NCBI RefSeq assembly: GCF_051020765.1
Contig: NC_134939.1
Span: 3,064,901-3,128,900, forward strand
DNA length: 64,000 nucleotides
Direction of reading: 5' to 3'
Source: Lasioglossum baleicum
Lineage: Eukaryota; Arthropoda; Insecta; Hymenoptera; Halictidae
Below are positions 46,501 through 59,876 of the stretch, piece after piece. The notes beneath the pieces are model-generated. The model saw only the letters and a list, made by a program, of their open reading frames with translations. It had not been told where the DNA came from and did not search any database. A program made the translations under genes and the position numbers. Numbering within the stretch: the stretch's first letter is position 1; each line of letters opens with the position of its first letter.

Positions 46501-48390
46501 ACGTTCGAGCCGATAACGCGAAGATAAGAGAGGAAAGGGAGGGATCGTGCGGGCCAGAAAGGGGACAAAGAGGGACAACGAGCGAACGTGGACGATGTAC
46601 AGGTCGCACGGCTATTAATTGGAGTGTCCTCCTCCGCCTCCTATCACCCCTGTGTCCAGCTCCTCGGGACACACCTCTCGCCTCTCCTCTCGATCGTCAG
46701 AAACGGCCGGCCAGCCGCGTCGATGTGATTATTTTCCTGACGTTTCGATTCAAATCAAACGCATTGTTAAACCGTGCCTCATTGTTCGGCCCGCTTCAAT
46801 TTGCAGCTATATTTTACTCGACGGCTACCAGCAGCCGACGCCTCTGCCAATATGCAGCACGCGTGACTCCAAACAATTCCGTGACATCTAGGAAATGGCC
46901 CTGGGCTGCCCGACCAGGTTCGCTGCCGCTTTTTTTTCCCACCGTTGCACACCCACGGTCCCATTCAACGCTCTCCCTGCTCCTCTTCTCCTCCTGCATC
47001 GCCCGCCATTTTTTATCGCACCTACACCTTTAACAACCCAAACTGGGACAACCCGGCTGCACCTTGGTTTCGCCATGAAATCTACAAACAAGTTTGTAGA
47101 TCATCCGCACAGAGAAATCTAATGAAAATTAACCCTTTCTCGTCCTTCTCAGCACCTGTCCAGCCCCCTCCCGCCATAAACGAGCATTCCCCGAAGCAAA
47201 TAAACTGCACCGCTAATCCTCCTATCGCAAAGAAACCACACTTCCTCGAAACGATTCGCAGAAAAATCTTCGGCAGTCACAGAATCGTAAAAATGATTGC
47301 CAACAAGTATTCCAACCGGACGCTCCGAGTTCGTCGATACTCATCGATACAAGCTCGCTCTGCATGACTACACAGGCACCAGGGAGCCAAGCAGAACAGG
47401 TGAGATTCACAACCATAACCGGTTAACAAGGCCGGCCGTTGTTCCCGAGATGCTGTACCCTGCCACCGCTTTGCACAGTTAACAAGCAAAAACATCGTCC
47501 GGCGACAAACGAGTTCAAAGTCTGGTTGCTTTTCTTACCGGCAACTATTTCGCGGGGATACGTTAATTATTTCATCGCGACTGTTCCTAGCATCCCACGA
47601 TCTTTCGGCTTTCTCGTGGTTCTTCGTGATTTCTCTCGTCTACCTTCGCGATTCTGTTCGCGCGTTCGCGTTTATTCATACTCGTTGCCATTCGATTCGC
47701 ACCGGGATCGGACTATTCATCCGATGTTCTATCTCCGCTAGAACATGCTCGGAAATTCTAAACGTCGCGTCTACCGTTGCCGCTGTTGCTCGCGAAAGTT
47801 TCGCATCGATCAACGAACGCGAAAGTTCCCGAGATTTCGCGAATAACCACGCTTCTCTTTTTCAAAGTGAAATAACCCATGAATTTTCGGAAATTTTTAC
47901 GCTCCCGAACATTTTTGTTTCCTAGCAGAATTCCGCGGTACAGCGGCGAGTATAACAGGATAGAATAAATAAAAGATTTGGCAGTGGTAACTGTAGTTCG
48001 AGAAACGAAACCACCCTCTAAATTTCAACCCCCAAAGCGCTGACTCGGAAACAGTTGGAAAAGAAATACTCCAACTAAAGTTGAATGTTTTCCCGCATAC
48101 TAAAACAAACTATAATCATTAAGTTCGTCAATAACGAAAGCAAACTATCCTTTTTCTAATGTTATTTCAACTCTACCGCCGACTATGATAATATTCTATT
48201 CCAAACTTGCAGGCTAACGAAATTACACCTCCTTTGGTTTATCGTAATAATATGACCGCAGATCTTTGAGCAATATTTTCCTGGTGTAGAAAGAGCAATC
48301 ACAGCGAAGCCTGTGTTTCCTCTGTTTGTGAATTTAGTATGTTAATGTTGGAGCTAAAAGTACGTACAATATTTAATTTATTTAATGCAC
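43502..48390. other. Unique GC-rich non-coding DNA
   Basis: The longest unique stretch in the window. Simple repeats: (GT)n at 45357-45378 and poly-C at about 45538-45548. Long frames at 44511-45092 and 46311-47033 have biased Ser/Arg/Leu composition, overlap frames on the other strand, and show no domain. I found no convincing exon, though donor-like AACAGGTGAGA near 47395 and TTAGGTAAAA near 44189 follow open frames. Confidence 0.4.
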
Positions 48391-48394
48391 GCGA

Positions 48395-48620
48395 AGCAAT
48401 GAATTTAAACGTGACACCGAAAATGTTTAATTCATTTCATTTATGCAGTCTCCGATTTTTAGTGAATTCGAATGAAATTTTTATGAAGCAACCACTGCGA
48501 ATGTGATACGTGAAATATGTAATTCGTTTAATGTACTGTATGCGCTTTTTGTTTTTAGTGAGTCTAAATAAAAATTTAATAAAGCGACGAATATAAATTT
48601 GATATCGAAAACATTTTATT
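48395..48620. repeat. Degenerate tandem repeat, about 90-95 bp, three units
   Basis: Related blocks recur in register: GTGACACCGAAAATGTTTAA near 48410, GTGATACGTGAAATATGTAA near 48502, and TTGATATCGAAAACATTTTA near 48598. They are separated by GATTTTTAGTGAATTCGAAT-like and GTTTTTAGTGAGTCTAAATA blocks. Confidence 0.6.
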
Positions 48621-48639
48621 GTTCGCCTGCCTCTAGCTA

Positions 48640-50411
48640 ACCGAAGAATTGTCTTGTTGCAATTTCGCAATTTGTTCGATGCCAATTACGTCCCACATCT
48701 TTCAACCCCTCTTCAAGCAATGCATTTCGTCCAGACTCGGCGAAAATTGGGTTAGAGAGGGCGAGAAAGAATTTTAATGTCTCCCCGAAGAATGCAAAAT
48801 TGCATATTATGTTCCGCGGCGGTAGGAATGCCATAAATGCATAAGAATTCCGTCCAATCGTCACGGTTGTCGGCGAAATCGCGGTAAAAAGGCGTCGCGA
48901 ATCCCACGGTGATTTCAGCGATCGTTTAATTGGATGTGAAAACGGCCGGAAGCGTGTTGTACTTAGGGGAACTCGGGTGGCTGACAGATGCGCGGCTCTT
49001 TTTATTCACGGTGTCGCGGAAGTTGTAGAGTAATGCGATTAAGGGGCGGAATTACGGGGAATATTAATGAAAAATTGGCAAGGTCCGCGAGAGATCTGCA
49101 GGAACGAATTCCATCGCGGCAGGACCGTCGGAATCGGCCCGCTGACTATCAATGAAGTGCGAGCGAAACAGAAAGACAGAATAGCAGAGAACAGTAGTTA
49201 CGAACGGGTTGGTAGCATAACGCGCGAAAGAGCCGCGTGTATACGTTTCCCGCGAATTTCTAAGTAAGCCAATTTGGCTTTCTGCACCGCGGTGCCACAC
49301 GATCGACGCTGTTGCGTCCAAATGGCACTTTGCATTTGTAACAAGCTCGCGGAAATATGCTCGCCCCGTCGTATTTTTTGGTCGGAATGAAACGAAACGG
49401 TGGGAATAAAGCGGTTCACCGAACACGGTGCCGCCTATTTTCCCGCGAATTTATCGGCAACCTTAATTAAACGTCATTACCGTTCAATAAACGCGCGAAT
49501 AAAGTTCAAAGTTGAAAACGAATCCGCCCGCGCCAGAAAAAAAACCGCGTAATTAGAGGACGAACGAGCGCTCGCGGACGGAATACAGCGGTGCACGGTT
49601 AAATTTACAGCAGTTGGATCCTCGCGAGCGGGACATCTTTTTTCCAAGAACTCGCTCGAGCACAGCTCGCCAAAGCGAGAGAATCGATGTATCGCGCGGA
49701 AGCGAGACAAACGTGGTTCGCAATCAATGATACTTTATTTTCAGTAATTGAAATAAAGTCTAAACACCATCCATTGATGCTACAATTGTGAAAATACAAT
49801 ACTGTAGTCGCTCGCATTATTTCGTTGTAGCGAAATAAGGGACGTGCAAATAATCGAGCCGGATGCATAAATTAACGCCGTCGGAGTTTGACGGTCCTAA
49901 GGAGATTAGGACTCCGAGGGGATTAAAAGGATTAAACGCTCGGTGTCAGACGATATTTCGAAACGGCGCGAGACCATTCTTAACGCTAAATGCAATTTCA
50001 GCCGTATTAAACATCGGCCCGAGCGGAATGAAGCTCGGCGTCGCGACGCCGCCAGCGTCCAGACACGGCGAATCGTTAAATTAGAAATGACCGCTCCGAG
50101 TTATTGCCCGTGTAGTGTTAACTATATCCCGCCATTATCATCCGGGAACGATGTCGTTGCAGGATTGTACAGCGAAATTAAGGCTGACGATTGCATAAGG
50201 TTAAACAAACTATCCAAGTTTAATTTGTTTATTTATAAATTCATCTGCTGTGTTCAAATATAGAAGATCCGGATTATTATATCTCGCTTCTTTGCAGTAC
50301 GGACGTAATTCCTCGCGGTCATTCGATCCGCCATTTTCTCTTGCGCTCAAAGTGAGGTACACTGGTAGACAAAATGATAAAGCACCGTTGTACACACACA
50401 AAATTTCATTA
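48640..50411. other. Unique non-coding DNA
   Basis: No recognisable gene or repeat. Confidence 0.45.
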
Positions 50412-51096
50412 TAGGGTGCGGCACAAATTAGTCCCCACGATTTTTCAGCCCCTTCGGATGGTCGGACAGAAAAGTGTTTCTTACCAAAGTTAATCAGTAT
50501 TAATCGACAAGAAATTGCAATTTTTTTAATTTAAAAAAAATCGATTTTCAACAAAATATCAAGGTCGCTGTCATATCTTTAAATGGAACTGAGTAGTTTT
50601 AACTTCATAATATTGTAGGTGACGTCGAAACGAATTCAACGACCTGCTATACGATGACTTTCAGATGATCTGAAAAGAAAATATCGCCATTAGAATTTTG
50701 CTGTTTAGGGTTTATAGGGTTAAGAAGTGTCGGCAACTCAACTGGGACATGCAAATTTATGGTATGGGCGGATGAAGTATCGGAGTTATTGGGTTTTGTA
50801 GATAAGGATTCTTGATTTCTTGTGACAGTTAACGATTTTCGCGCAGCACGTTATCAAAGTATAGTCCTTCACGAACATTTTAAAAAATTCCTATTGAATC
50901 GATGAAAAACTGAGTTGTCGGCAGATTTTTGTCCAAAAAGATCAACGCGTCTAAGTCATGTTCTGATTGGTCCGTGTTTTTCATTGATAACTCCTTAACA
51001 AAGCCGCGAACGTAATTTTTGTAAAGAAAAATGTTGCTCCATATGATTCCAGAAACTTCTCATTTCAGGATGTTGAAGGAATTTTGAGGCACCCTG
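50412..51096. mobile_element. CAGGGTG-type element, 685 bp
   Basis: TA then TAGGGTGCGGCAC at the left (first base changed) and GAGGCACCCTG then TATA at the right are inverted. The right 130 bp (TGATTGGTCCGTGTTTTTC, TAACTCCTTAACAAAGCCGC) match the right arm of the MITE at 43037, while the left 500 bp are different, so this may be a longer relative or a recombinant. Confidence 0.65.
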
Positions 51097-51098
51097 TA

Positions 51099-53995
51099 TA
51101 GAAGTTTACCAAGAAGAATGATTGAAGTGGTACAACGTAAAGGGCAGTCCATTCATTACTAAAACTGCCAAAAATTGTGTAATTTTGTTGAAATCTAATA
51201 CTTTTCTTATTTTATTATATTAAAAGTGCCTTATCATTTTGCCCACGCTAAAAGTCAATTTTTGTAGAAATAATAAATGGTTTGAACAAGTTATTTAATT
51301 TTTAGTATATTATATAAAAGTTAGAACGTTATTTTGTTGTATATTCATTTTCTACGTGTATATGTATATGTGCAAATGAATATTTATTGCTAAAAACCTT
51401 GAGTATGTCCATCCCCAGTAGAATTCTCCGCATTATCATTTATATGTTAATTACTTCTCTCTTTGATATCAGATTGATAAAGATTCGCAGGCCGCATTTT
51501 CCTGAGTGCACCGTCGAAACTCGATTCGCGTCGACTATATGTGGGCCCGCCATTTTATCTTTCGCGGAAATCGCGAGCGTAATAAGTGGTAATAACGCTA
51601 ATAATTATTAATCGCGGGATGATTTATCGCAATGCGTTCGACCGGGCTTGTTGTATCAACTGCGTGTATCGGTGGAATTAAAAGTAATAGTCGGTCATTT
51701 TCGCATACGAGGAAAAATGGTCTCAGGTAACGAGGATTTATGGCGGTTTCTTCGACGAAGGGCGTCGATGATTAAATTAACGAGGTGTTCGTGCGTAAAG
51801 CGTGTGGGCATTGTTAAGACATTTTTGAAAAATCAATTTTTTCCTGGACCGGAGGACCGGCAAACTCGAGAAATTCGCACTGGCGCTCGGGCTTCGACAC
51901 GCGAACGAGTGCACTTAACCAGAATGCGTAAGAATATTTGGCGGCGTTGGGACACCGTCATGAAGTAAATTAGCGGGGCCTGGCAAAGAGCTAAATGTAC
52001 CCCATTGGCGTAATTTTAAATTCATGGCGGGGCGCCAATAAAAATGGACCGAACCCGCGAGAGTGAGGCAACCGGTACACCCGCGAGCTGAAATAAGACC
52101 GGGCCACTGAAAAACTTTTTTCCCCCTCCCCGCCTGTCACTTTTTTATCCTGTTTCGTCTTTTTCGTATGCAAGTAGCTCCCGCGCCTTTGTGTACACAA
52201 TTGTCGCCTAATTACAATTGGCAACGGTCCCTCTCTATCACCGCCGCGCGCTCTAACCCGACAGAATAAATGCCCTTTGTTCCCCGGGGCACCGTTGCTA
52301 TATTATTAATGACGCTATCCACGGTGATTTAAGAACACTTATGCCACCGGAACGATTCTCGACTTTGGCTGTGCAGGCGCGCCGGTTCCGCAATCGTCGC
52401 TCGCGGTCAACTTGTTGGATTGCACCACTCGAACTGGCTTCCAAACTGGATGTAAATCATTGTTGTTCGAATGCCTGAAAGGGTAACGACAGTACCAAAT
52501 TATTATACATTGCAGAATTCACGGTGTTCCGAAAAAATTCCTGAAAGTCACATTTCCTTCCTAAATGATGGTTGGTTGTGCATGGAAGTTTTCTTCGTGA
52601 AATTTCAGTTTATTCGGTGGATTCTGGTACTCGATAGTGAAGCCAGACACGGTATAATACATCAATTAGCAGCATCGGAAACACGGATCCTCGTCATTTT
52701 CTGGCCGGCGCAACAAAGCGCTCGATCTTAGCCCGTCGGTCGGGTAACTCTTATTGAAAGCGGAACAAATGAACGTCAAAATTGACGAGCAAGAATGCCG
52801 GCGGAATTCAAAAGAATTCCATTAATCAATCACTGCCATGTTCCCCGCGGAGCCCCGGTTTGATGCGCGCATTATTACGGCGAACGATCTTCTCCCATCG
52901 TGCGCTCCCGCCCCCGCGCACCCCATTCGTCCCCCCTTCACCCGTTCGGGTGCATCGTCGATACGTTTCTTACTATTCAAATATTCGGGAATAATTTTAC
53001 CATAAATTTTTGAACTTGGCGTCGAATGGCCATCGGGCGAATTGGCTCTGGTTGCTCGGCAAACATTGAACTATTTGATATAAAATACTTATGCTGGCTC
53101 TGCCATGCAATTTTCGAAGAGTGCTGGAAAACACTGGACCGCCCCGTCTCCGTTTCCTTTATTTCCCTGCGTCCCAGCACGGTCCCACTCCTTTTTCCGC
53201 ATCGACGAGTTCTCGGCTGAGGCACTGTCGCGTTTCGCTACCGGAACCGATCCCAACACACACGCACACACGATCCTCTGTTCCCTCTGTGCACAGTTAC
53301 GCGCGCGCCCACACAACCGAACGTCTTCTACCCCTTACTCCCGATGAAATTTAAGGCGCGCCGCAATTCGCCGCGCGGATTTTTTGGTCCGATTGCAACA
53401 GCGCGAAACGAACTCGCCTGAAATACGCCGCTCATAGCTCTGATTGCAATCGCCGCCGCATGAGGAACAAGCTACCCCCTGTTTATGGAAACCCACCCCA
53501 CCCCCTCATCCTCCGAAACCCTGTAAACCTGCCATCGCAAACCGATCGCGTTCTGCCACGTGTTCCGCAAAAATTATTTTACCCCCCCCCCCCCGACTCC
53601 TAACAACCCGCTAATCGAATGGAAGTGAATTTCTCGCCAGAACCTCCATCGACGGAGGTATAGTGTTCGCATGAACTCGCACAATACCGTTTATTGACGA
53701 TAATTAGTAACATTTTTAAGTGAATGGCTCAATTTTGTAATTAAATTATGCTATTATGATCAGACGAAACTTTCAAAATCCAATTTGTGGATGTTTGAAT
53801 TACAAATCTTTTAGTGAAATTTGTCTTTTAAAAAAATAATTGTTCTAAAAAATTGTATTATATTTTCTTTTGGAATTTAAAGTTTTATCATTTTATTCGT
53901 CTAATTGTATGATATTAATTACCGGCATGAATTCAACACGTGTCACACCTTTCCAACGAATTTAAAAATTCTTTTTCACAAAGCAAACGCAATTA
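51099..53995. other. Unique non-coding DNA with a poly-C run
   Basis: Poly-C at about 53582-53594 and CA-rich DNA near 53257-53270. AT-rich from 53690. No domain in the frames at 51648-51968 or 53026-53354. Confidence 0.45.
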
Positions 53996-54087
53996 TTTCT
54001 TGAAAATGATCTAAATTCAGATCGAAACGTTGAGGTTAATGCGGTAATTTGCAAAATTGCTTTGATATAACAATGATCGAACCAGTG
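53996..54087 (+). repeat. Retroelement-like tail fragment, left of the Transib-like insertion
   Basis: TTCTTGAAAATGATCTAAAT, then ATCGAAACGTTGAG and GCAAAATTGCTT, match the reverse complement of 41769-41868. The homology resumes at 55111-55175 after the insertion. Confidence 0.65.
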
Positions 54088-55110
54088 CACAGTGGTCCAA
54101 ATGGCCGATTTAGGAGTGCCAAAGTCAAAAAACATGAAGTAGGCATTTAATACTGTTTCTTACATCAACACACATGTCTGTAGAAGCTAAAATCGACAAT
54201 TTTACTTCTCAAATCAATTATTGTTAAGTGTGGCATAGGTTGAAAGTAGCAGTATGAAAAGTATACATCGATTATTATTTATTGTTTAGAACGTTAATAT
54301 TTATTCTAATTATAATAGCCGTGTTCAGAAGCATTAGGAAGATATGAAAAAAAATGAAACAATTTTTCGGAAATGTTTAAATAATGTTTCCCAAGGAAGT
54401 ATTAAGAAATTTATTTTTTAAGATTGTTGTAGGAAATATTAATGATATTCGCCCATATTCGCGTTAATTTTTGCATGAATATTAGGAATGGAATATGTAT
54501 GTAGTTTATAGTTTATGGTTTCATCAAATTTATTTGCAGAAAATTGCAGATTGGCAAGTTATTTTATTTTTTTCTGGTACAGTTCGATGACGAGTACGCG
54601 TGGGATGTACAATGTACATATATTATATAATAGACGTATTATTACCCACATATACATATATATGTAGACGATTAATAGACGTATTAGGCAATAATGGGCA
54701 CAGAATGCCTGGTGTTGTGGCATTGTTGGAGCACCGATAGGCAGTTATTTTCGCGAGTCGTAGAGAGCGTAAACAAAAAGAGATTGATTTTCTATTGTTA
54801 TGGGCCACCCACATGAATGTTTCCCATTTTTATTTCATTTTTGAAAATTATACTTTTGCAAAAACAGAAGAATTGTGTGTGTACAAGTTTCGCTTTTCTG
54901 TCACTGTAAATTAAAACTGGCATTATAAATTGAAATACGTTGCTTCCCTTGCTATATATTAAGAGAAAAAAATATTTCAGTAAACTTACGGAACTCTTTA
55001 ACCTTCTTTATACTTACCTAATGTGCATAGAATACATGTAACACAGAATTATTGATTATTAGAAGCGTTTAGACTTTTGCACTCCTAAATCGGCCGTTTG
55101 GAGCACTGTG
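54088..55110. mobile_element. Transib-like non-autonomous element with CACAGTG ends
   Basis: The left end CACAGTGGTCCAAATGGCCG and the inverted right end CACAGTGCTCCAAACGGCCG agree at about 38 of 41 positions. The flanks are identical CAGTG pentamers (54083-54087, 55111-55115). Transib elements are known for CACWRTG ends and 5-bp GC-rich duplications, and their transposase is related to RAG1. Here the terminal heptamer equals the consensus RSS heptamer. The related sequence at 41769-41868 carries a single ACCAGTGCGC at the matching point, i.e. an empty site. The 1023-bp interior is AT-rich, and I recognise no transposase in it. Confidence 0.8.
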
Positions 55111-55199
55111 CAGTGCGCCGGTAGCATCAACATTATTTGTTAACAACATTACGATCGATATGAGGAAATAGATATTAATTACGTTCAGAAAAGTCGAAA

Positions 55200-55995
55200 A
55201 TTTTCGGTCCCCTGAGTGAAAGTTTAGCCTGAACTCGCATAATCCACGGAGGCTAATCTCGGCAGAGACCTCTTGAACTGGTAATGCAACGTTTACCAGT
55301 CTCCCACCAATCATAAACCCATTACACACAAATCAAACGGCGACAAGCCGTCCAACACTCCATGGAAGTTCTAAACAGCGGCGGTTAAACTTCCGAAACC
55401 AGCGAACCGCCCGCACTTGGTGAAATCTTACTAAAGCCATATAGTAGGTCGGCCGAGCGCTTCCGTACCGTGTCATAATAATGCCGCATTTAAAGTCTCG
55501 CGGGACGCGTAAAAACAACGGGCTCGTCCAAGAATCCCGCAAGCCCCGGCCAAATCTCCAGGCGTCCTCTTCCGCGAGAACAGCTCTCCGGTAGTTTCAT
55601 TTCCTTCGCTGACGTCCCGACCCTCTGTTATTAGCCTAAGCGACCCGAAGTGGCGGCCAGACACCCGTCCAAGTTGACCCTTCCTGGGAAACGCGTCAAA
55701 GGGACACCGCCGTTTTCCAAAATTACCTCACTCGTCTACTACAACTTGAGGAGCCACAGAAATAACCCTATCGCCAGCTTCCAAAATCTATTCCGAATCC
55801 TCTAATCCTCTTTTCTGTTCGTTTAACTCGTCGTAGTTGGAATTTCGGTAGAACTCGGCTTCCAGGTTCGTTTGCTATTCTTCTTTGGTTAGATCTGTCG
55901 AGAGGTTTCATGTGAAATAATTATTTATAATTATAATTATTAGACCGGTAAAAGATGCTTAAGAAAGACGCAGAAGAAAGATGCTTATCTTCATC
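55200..55995. other. Unique non-coding DNA
   Basis: No recognisable features. Confidence 0.45.
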
Positions 55996-55997
55996 TA

Positions 55998-56030
55998 TTA
56001 GGTTGTTGTATATGAAATTTCCGATTTTAA
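55998..56030 (+). mobile_element. Single mariner-type end (TTAGGTTGTTGTATATGAAA)
   Basis: TA precedes TTAGGTTGTTGTATATGAAA, nearly the same as the ends of the element at 57216-57928. No inverted partner is at the expected distance. The family copy B follows within 60 bp. Confidence 0.6.
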
Positions 56031-56089
56031 AATGCAAATGTTGCAATGCGGTTTGATAAATGAAAAACTTCTATATATGTATATAAATA

Positions 56090-57131
56090 ATAATCCTAAT
56101 GAAGCCACAACAAGATCAGGAACAACTCTCGATGCAGTATTTGCAAGACATTTAGACAAAATTGAATCAAGAATATTTATATCATATTTTAGCTATCACA
56201 AGCCAATTGTTTCAATGATAGAATCATAGAAAAATTAATGAACGATCAAAATTTGCGATGCAAAGAAAGCAGAGCATATGGGAAAGAAAGAGACATAGTT
56301 CATAGCATTTCCCATACGCTCTCCTTCTTTGCGTCGCAAATTTCGATCGTTCATTATTTTTTCTATGATTTTCTATGATTCTATCATTGAAACAATTGGC
56401 TTGTGATAGCTAAAATATAATATAAATATCCTTGATTCAATTTTGTCTAAATATCTTGCAAATACTGCATCGAGAGTTGTTCCTGATCTTGTCGTCGCTT
56501 CATTAGGATTATTTACCATTTCCAATCTTAATTTACTTCTAAACATTACTAGACTGCAAGAAGTTTCACTTCTGCCGCGTGTGGTTTTCCACGCGTATGT
56601 TTTTTTACTTACCTGACACGTGTCAAAATTTTTCAAGTTAGGTTAGAACATGGGTTTGGATAATTTTTTATAAATCTTTCAGTCGGAACAAAATCCGATG
56701 AGAAACTGCATGTGAAAGTAGCTGGAGGTTGATTCTATGTTATCCAATTGCAAATGTTCACAAATTAACTCTGGTTAATTAGTTATTAACAATTGTTGCG
56801 CGGGCTGATTGTTTCGAAAGTTCCCATAATGCGTAAGACAAGGAGGGTCGAACTGTGCGACAAGGACAGACATACATAACATACCACTTCTCCAAAATTT
56901 GTTAATAACTAACAATTTAAGCATCAAACCTGCATAAAACTGAAATGGGAATGTAGCCAAGGCTTCATTTTGCATTCTACAATCTTAAAAGTTCACCAAT
57001 GAAGTCTTTAAAGTTAGTGAATTAATTATGAAAATGTTATTTGTCAAATTATTCGAGGTTATTCGCGAAATTTCGTCACTTCCGTAACGCTAGAAAATTG
57101 TAGCCCCCTCAGCAAAGAATTTTCACTTCAA
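56090..57131. mobile_element. Dispersed family copy B (endonuclease-tail element)
   Basis: The inverted arms 56090-56230 and 56390-56530 each encode the same EEP-like C-terminus. On the plus strand 56092-56229 gives NNPNEATTRSGTTLDAVF, then LDKIESRIFISYFSYHKPIV, and stops. The minus strand repeats it from about 56510. The centre 56240-56350 is the hairpin seen in copy A. The body 56530-57131 matches copy A outside its solo LTR and copy C, and supplies the LTR empty site. The minus frame 56775-56975 (FPFQFYAGLMLKLL) is also open in copy A, but this probably reflects DNA-level similarity. Confidence 0.75.
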
Positions 57132-57215
57132 AAATACTATTACGTCACTTTGAAGTACAAAGCTAACGACCCTACCTTCAATTTTAATTTACACATATAA
57201 ATTTCTTTTGAAATA

Positions 57216-57928
57216 TTAGGTTGTTGCATATAAAATGTCCGATTGTAGAATGTGATTCTTATAAAACGATTCAATCAAGAAATGCTATTACAGTCTATGT
57301 ATAGGTTTATCATACGTATAACACTTTGAGGTACAAGGCTAATCCTTAACACTACCGGTTCTAGATTTATTTATTTCACAATTAATAAAATTATAAAGAT
57401 GCCTTCATAAGAAATGATTCAATAAATACCTTTAATTAGAGCACATATTATAATGGAACCACGCAGTCTAAATAAATTAATTCTTGTCATTTTGATCGGC
57501 AACCACGTGCCTGTTACTTTTATAGCTCGGTACGTTTAATGTTAATATCCTATATGTTCAATTTTAACTTAGATGTATAATTTTACTTTTAAATCAAGTT
57601 TATTTCAACGTCAACCAACGAACTAACGCGACTGTTGTATATTCCTTTTATATGTCTGGAAAAATAACTTATTAACGATAGCATTAGGTGATTTTTGATG
57701 AAAATGTGGTAATTACTAGTCGTTCCTTACTAGTTATTAATGGTAAAAAAGAACTACAAAATCAAGATAATAATCTTGTAAACGAAAAACGTGAATGACC
57801 ATAATATTTTACTTTTACCATAACACATTTAAGAAACGTGAAATTTGTAGTTAGAATGCGTTGGGTACAAAATTGCGTTTGTTGAATGTCACTGCTAAAA
57901 ATCAGACATTTCATATGCAACAACCTAA
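57216..57928. mobile_element. 713-bp mariner-type non-autonomous element
   Basis: TTAGGTTGTTGCATATAAAA (57216, after TA) and its inverse (TTTCATATGCAACAACCTAA, to 57928) form terminal repeats of about 28 bp. The right TA is mutated to CA. I cannot recognise transposase remains in the AT-rich interior. Confidence 0.8.
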
Positions 57929-57929
57929 C

Positions 57930-59876
57930 AGATGCCCTGACTAACCTGTTTAATAGTTTTTCTCTGCTCTTCTTCTAAAATGAAGAGCATTCCTTTACGA
58001 TAAGAATTTACACCGGCAATTAAAATTACTACGTAAATCATAAACATCAGAATCGAAGGAGTACATTGCTTTCATGTAGCTGTACATGGCGACAAAGAAT
58101 TCGCGAAATTGCGGGAGGGAAAGTTCCGCTCGTTTGTAATAAATAGAACGAAATTTCAGCCTTTACGACTTTCGCGACAGTCCGTCGTTAATAACCCCGG
58201 CCGAACTGTAATGAGAAATGGATGTGTTTCGGAATATTTTCGGAAAAGTTTCCCCGTTACTCTCCGGAATACAAAATATCGCGTGCGCACCGTTGCACCG
58301 TTGCATCGGCCTTTATCGCTGACCACCGGTCATTTTCGCGAACGTGCTCCCACCGGAAGTGAAACTCTGATTAACCGAGCATCCCTGTTCGGCCGTCGAA
58401 CGTTCCGTCAAATAAAACTGCGAAGAATGCACAACGCACGATGCTTCGTTTCATTGAATATCGGTGCACCAATTTTTCCCACTAATTAGAAGTCCGCGCG
58501 GAAATGTTCCGCTCCTTTAAAAGTGCTGCGAATCGATTCTCTGGATGCATCGATTTTTCCGAAGCGGAGCTGTTTATTCAAAGTTGATGGGGTGAAAGAA
58601 AATTCTATTATTTTCGACATATTAGAACGAGAAGTTTGTCCACTAATTAATAGTGGTAATTGTTTTCTTCTGGCGCAACATTAAACCTTTGCCGTATTTT
58701 AACGAGCCAGACTCGTAACGAAAATATTACCAAGGTCTAACAAATGTGAACGTTACGCGTTCCTTTTTAGATGAAATAAAATTTGATTTGAAATAAATGT
58801 AGCCATACGAAAAGATATAAATTTTAGGCAAAAATTGCAATTACGCATGAAATATGTTTTTCAGCTATGCGAAACATGTTCCAAATGATCGCGACTCAAG
58901 GAGACATTTAAGTTGTCGATTCGCGGAGAGAGCGTGCCTTGCGCAATTTCTCGCTGCATCCGCGTTTAAAGCGAACTTCTGCGGAATAGTAAATACTCGG
59001 GCGCATATTTACAGGTTTATTTAATAACGCGTACTATATATAATATCGCGCGCCGCATATTTATTTAGTTCCGGGGGCCCGGTCGGGGCGTTTTCGCATT
59101 ATGCTCGGCGGTTCTTTATTACGACGGTCCGCATAAAAGCATCATTACGTGATTTTTCAAAATGATAAATTGTTTGCCGCCGCTTGAAAACACATCCTCT
59201 CCTCTGCAACCCTCCGTCGGTGCCCTCTCTTTTGACCCCGTTCCAAAACGACCCTCTCCACCCCCTCGAAGTGAGTAATATCGGAGATATAAAAATTCAT
59301 TACGTACTTTCCGCGAATACACAGCCCCCGCATTGTTGCGAAACAATGGGACCGGCCGGCTCGAGACAATGGTCGGATATAAGGGAAAGAAAAGGTGGAA
59401 GAACCGCCGCGGCAGGCGTGGATATAGTTCAAATATAATAATAATAATCATAATAATCATAATAATAATCCTCGTGGACGGATAATGCTACATCGTAACA
59501 ATTTACCGCCCTCCGAAGGTATGAAATTATTTCGACGGCGGCGTGCTAAAGAGAATTGGTCACAATGGTCCGGCGAAACCATTGTACCCACCTGCACGCT
59601 CGTATCGTAAATATGAATCCCGAAGGAACTACTATGATAATAGATGGAAGCGTGAATTACGCTGTTTCAAACATTATCGGCGGGAGAGCGCAACCCCTTT
59701 GCTGGCCGACGACGATCTAACTTTCTCCGGTCGCTGGCCTTTTTCTCGGGGAGAATTGTGGGCGGAAGGACACTCTGATAACCCCTTTGTTCGTCCCTTA
59801 TTTTCCTGTCTCAATTTGTATCTTAGAAATGACACTGTGCCGTGATAAAGAGAGGCTCGAACTTCGAAGAATCATT
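57930..59876. other. Unique non-coding DNA with an (AAT)n tract
   Basis: An (ATA/ATC)n tract lies at 59436-59470. Other frames are unremarkable. Confidence 0.45.

Noticed and set aside
46311..47033. 240-codon open frame on the plus strand
   Set aside because: No domain, biased Ser/Arg/Leu/Pro composition, overlapping open frames on both strands; explained by GC-rich DNA with few stops.
56775..56975. Conserved small frame shared with 3374-3559
   Set aside because: Copy C carries a 6-bp deletion there and the similarity extends equally into non-coding flanks, so it reflects repeat identity, not selection on a protein.
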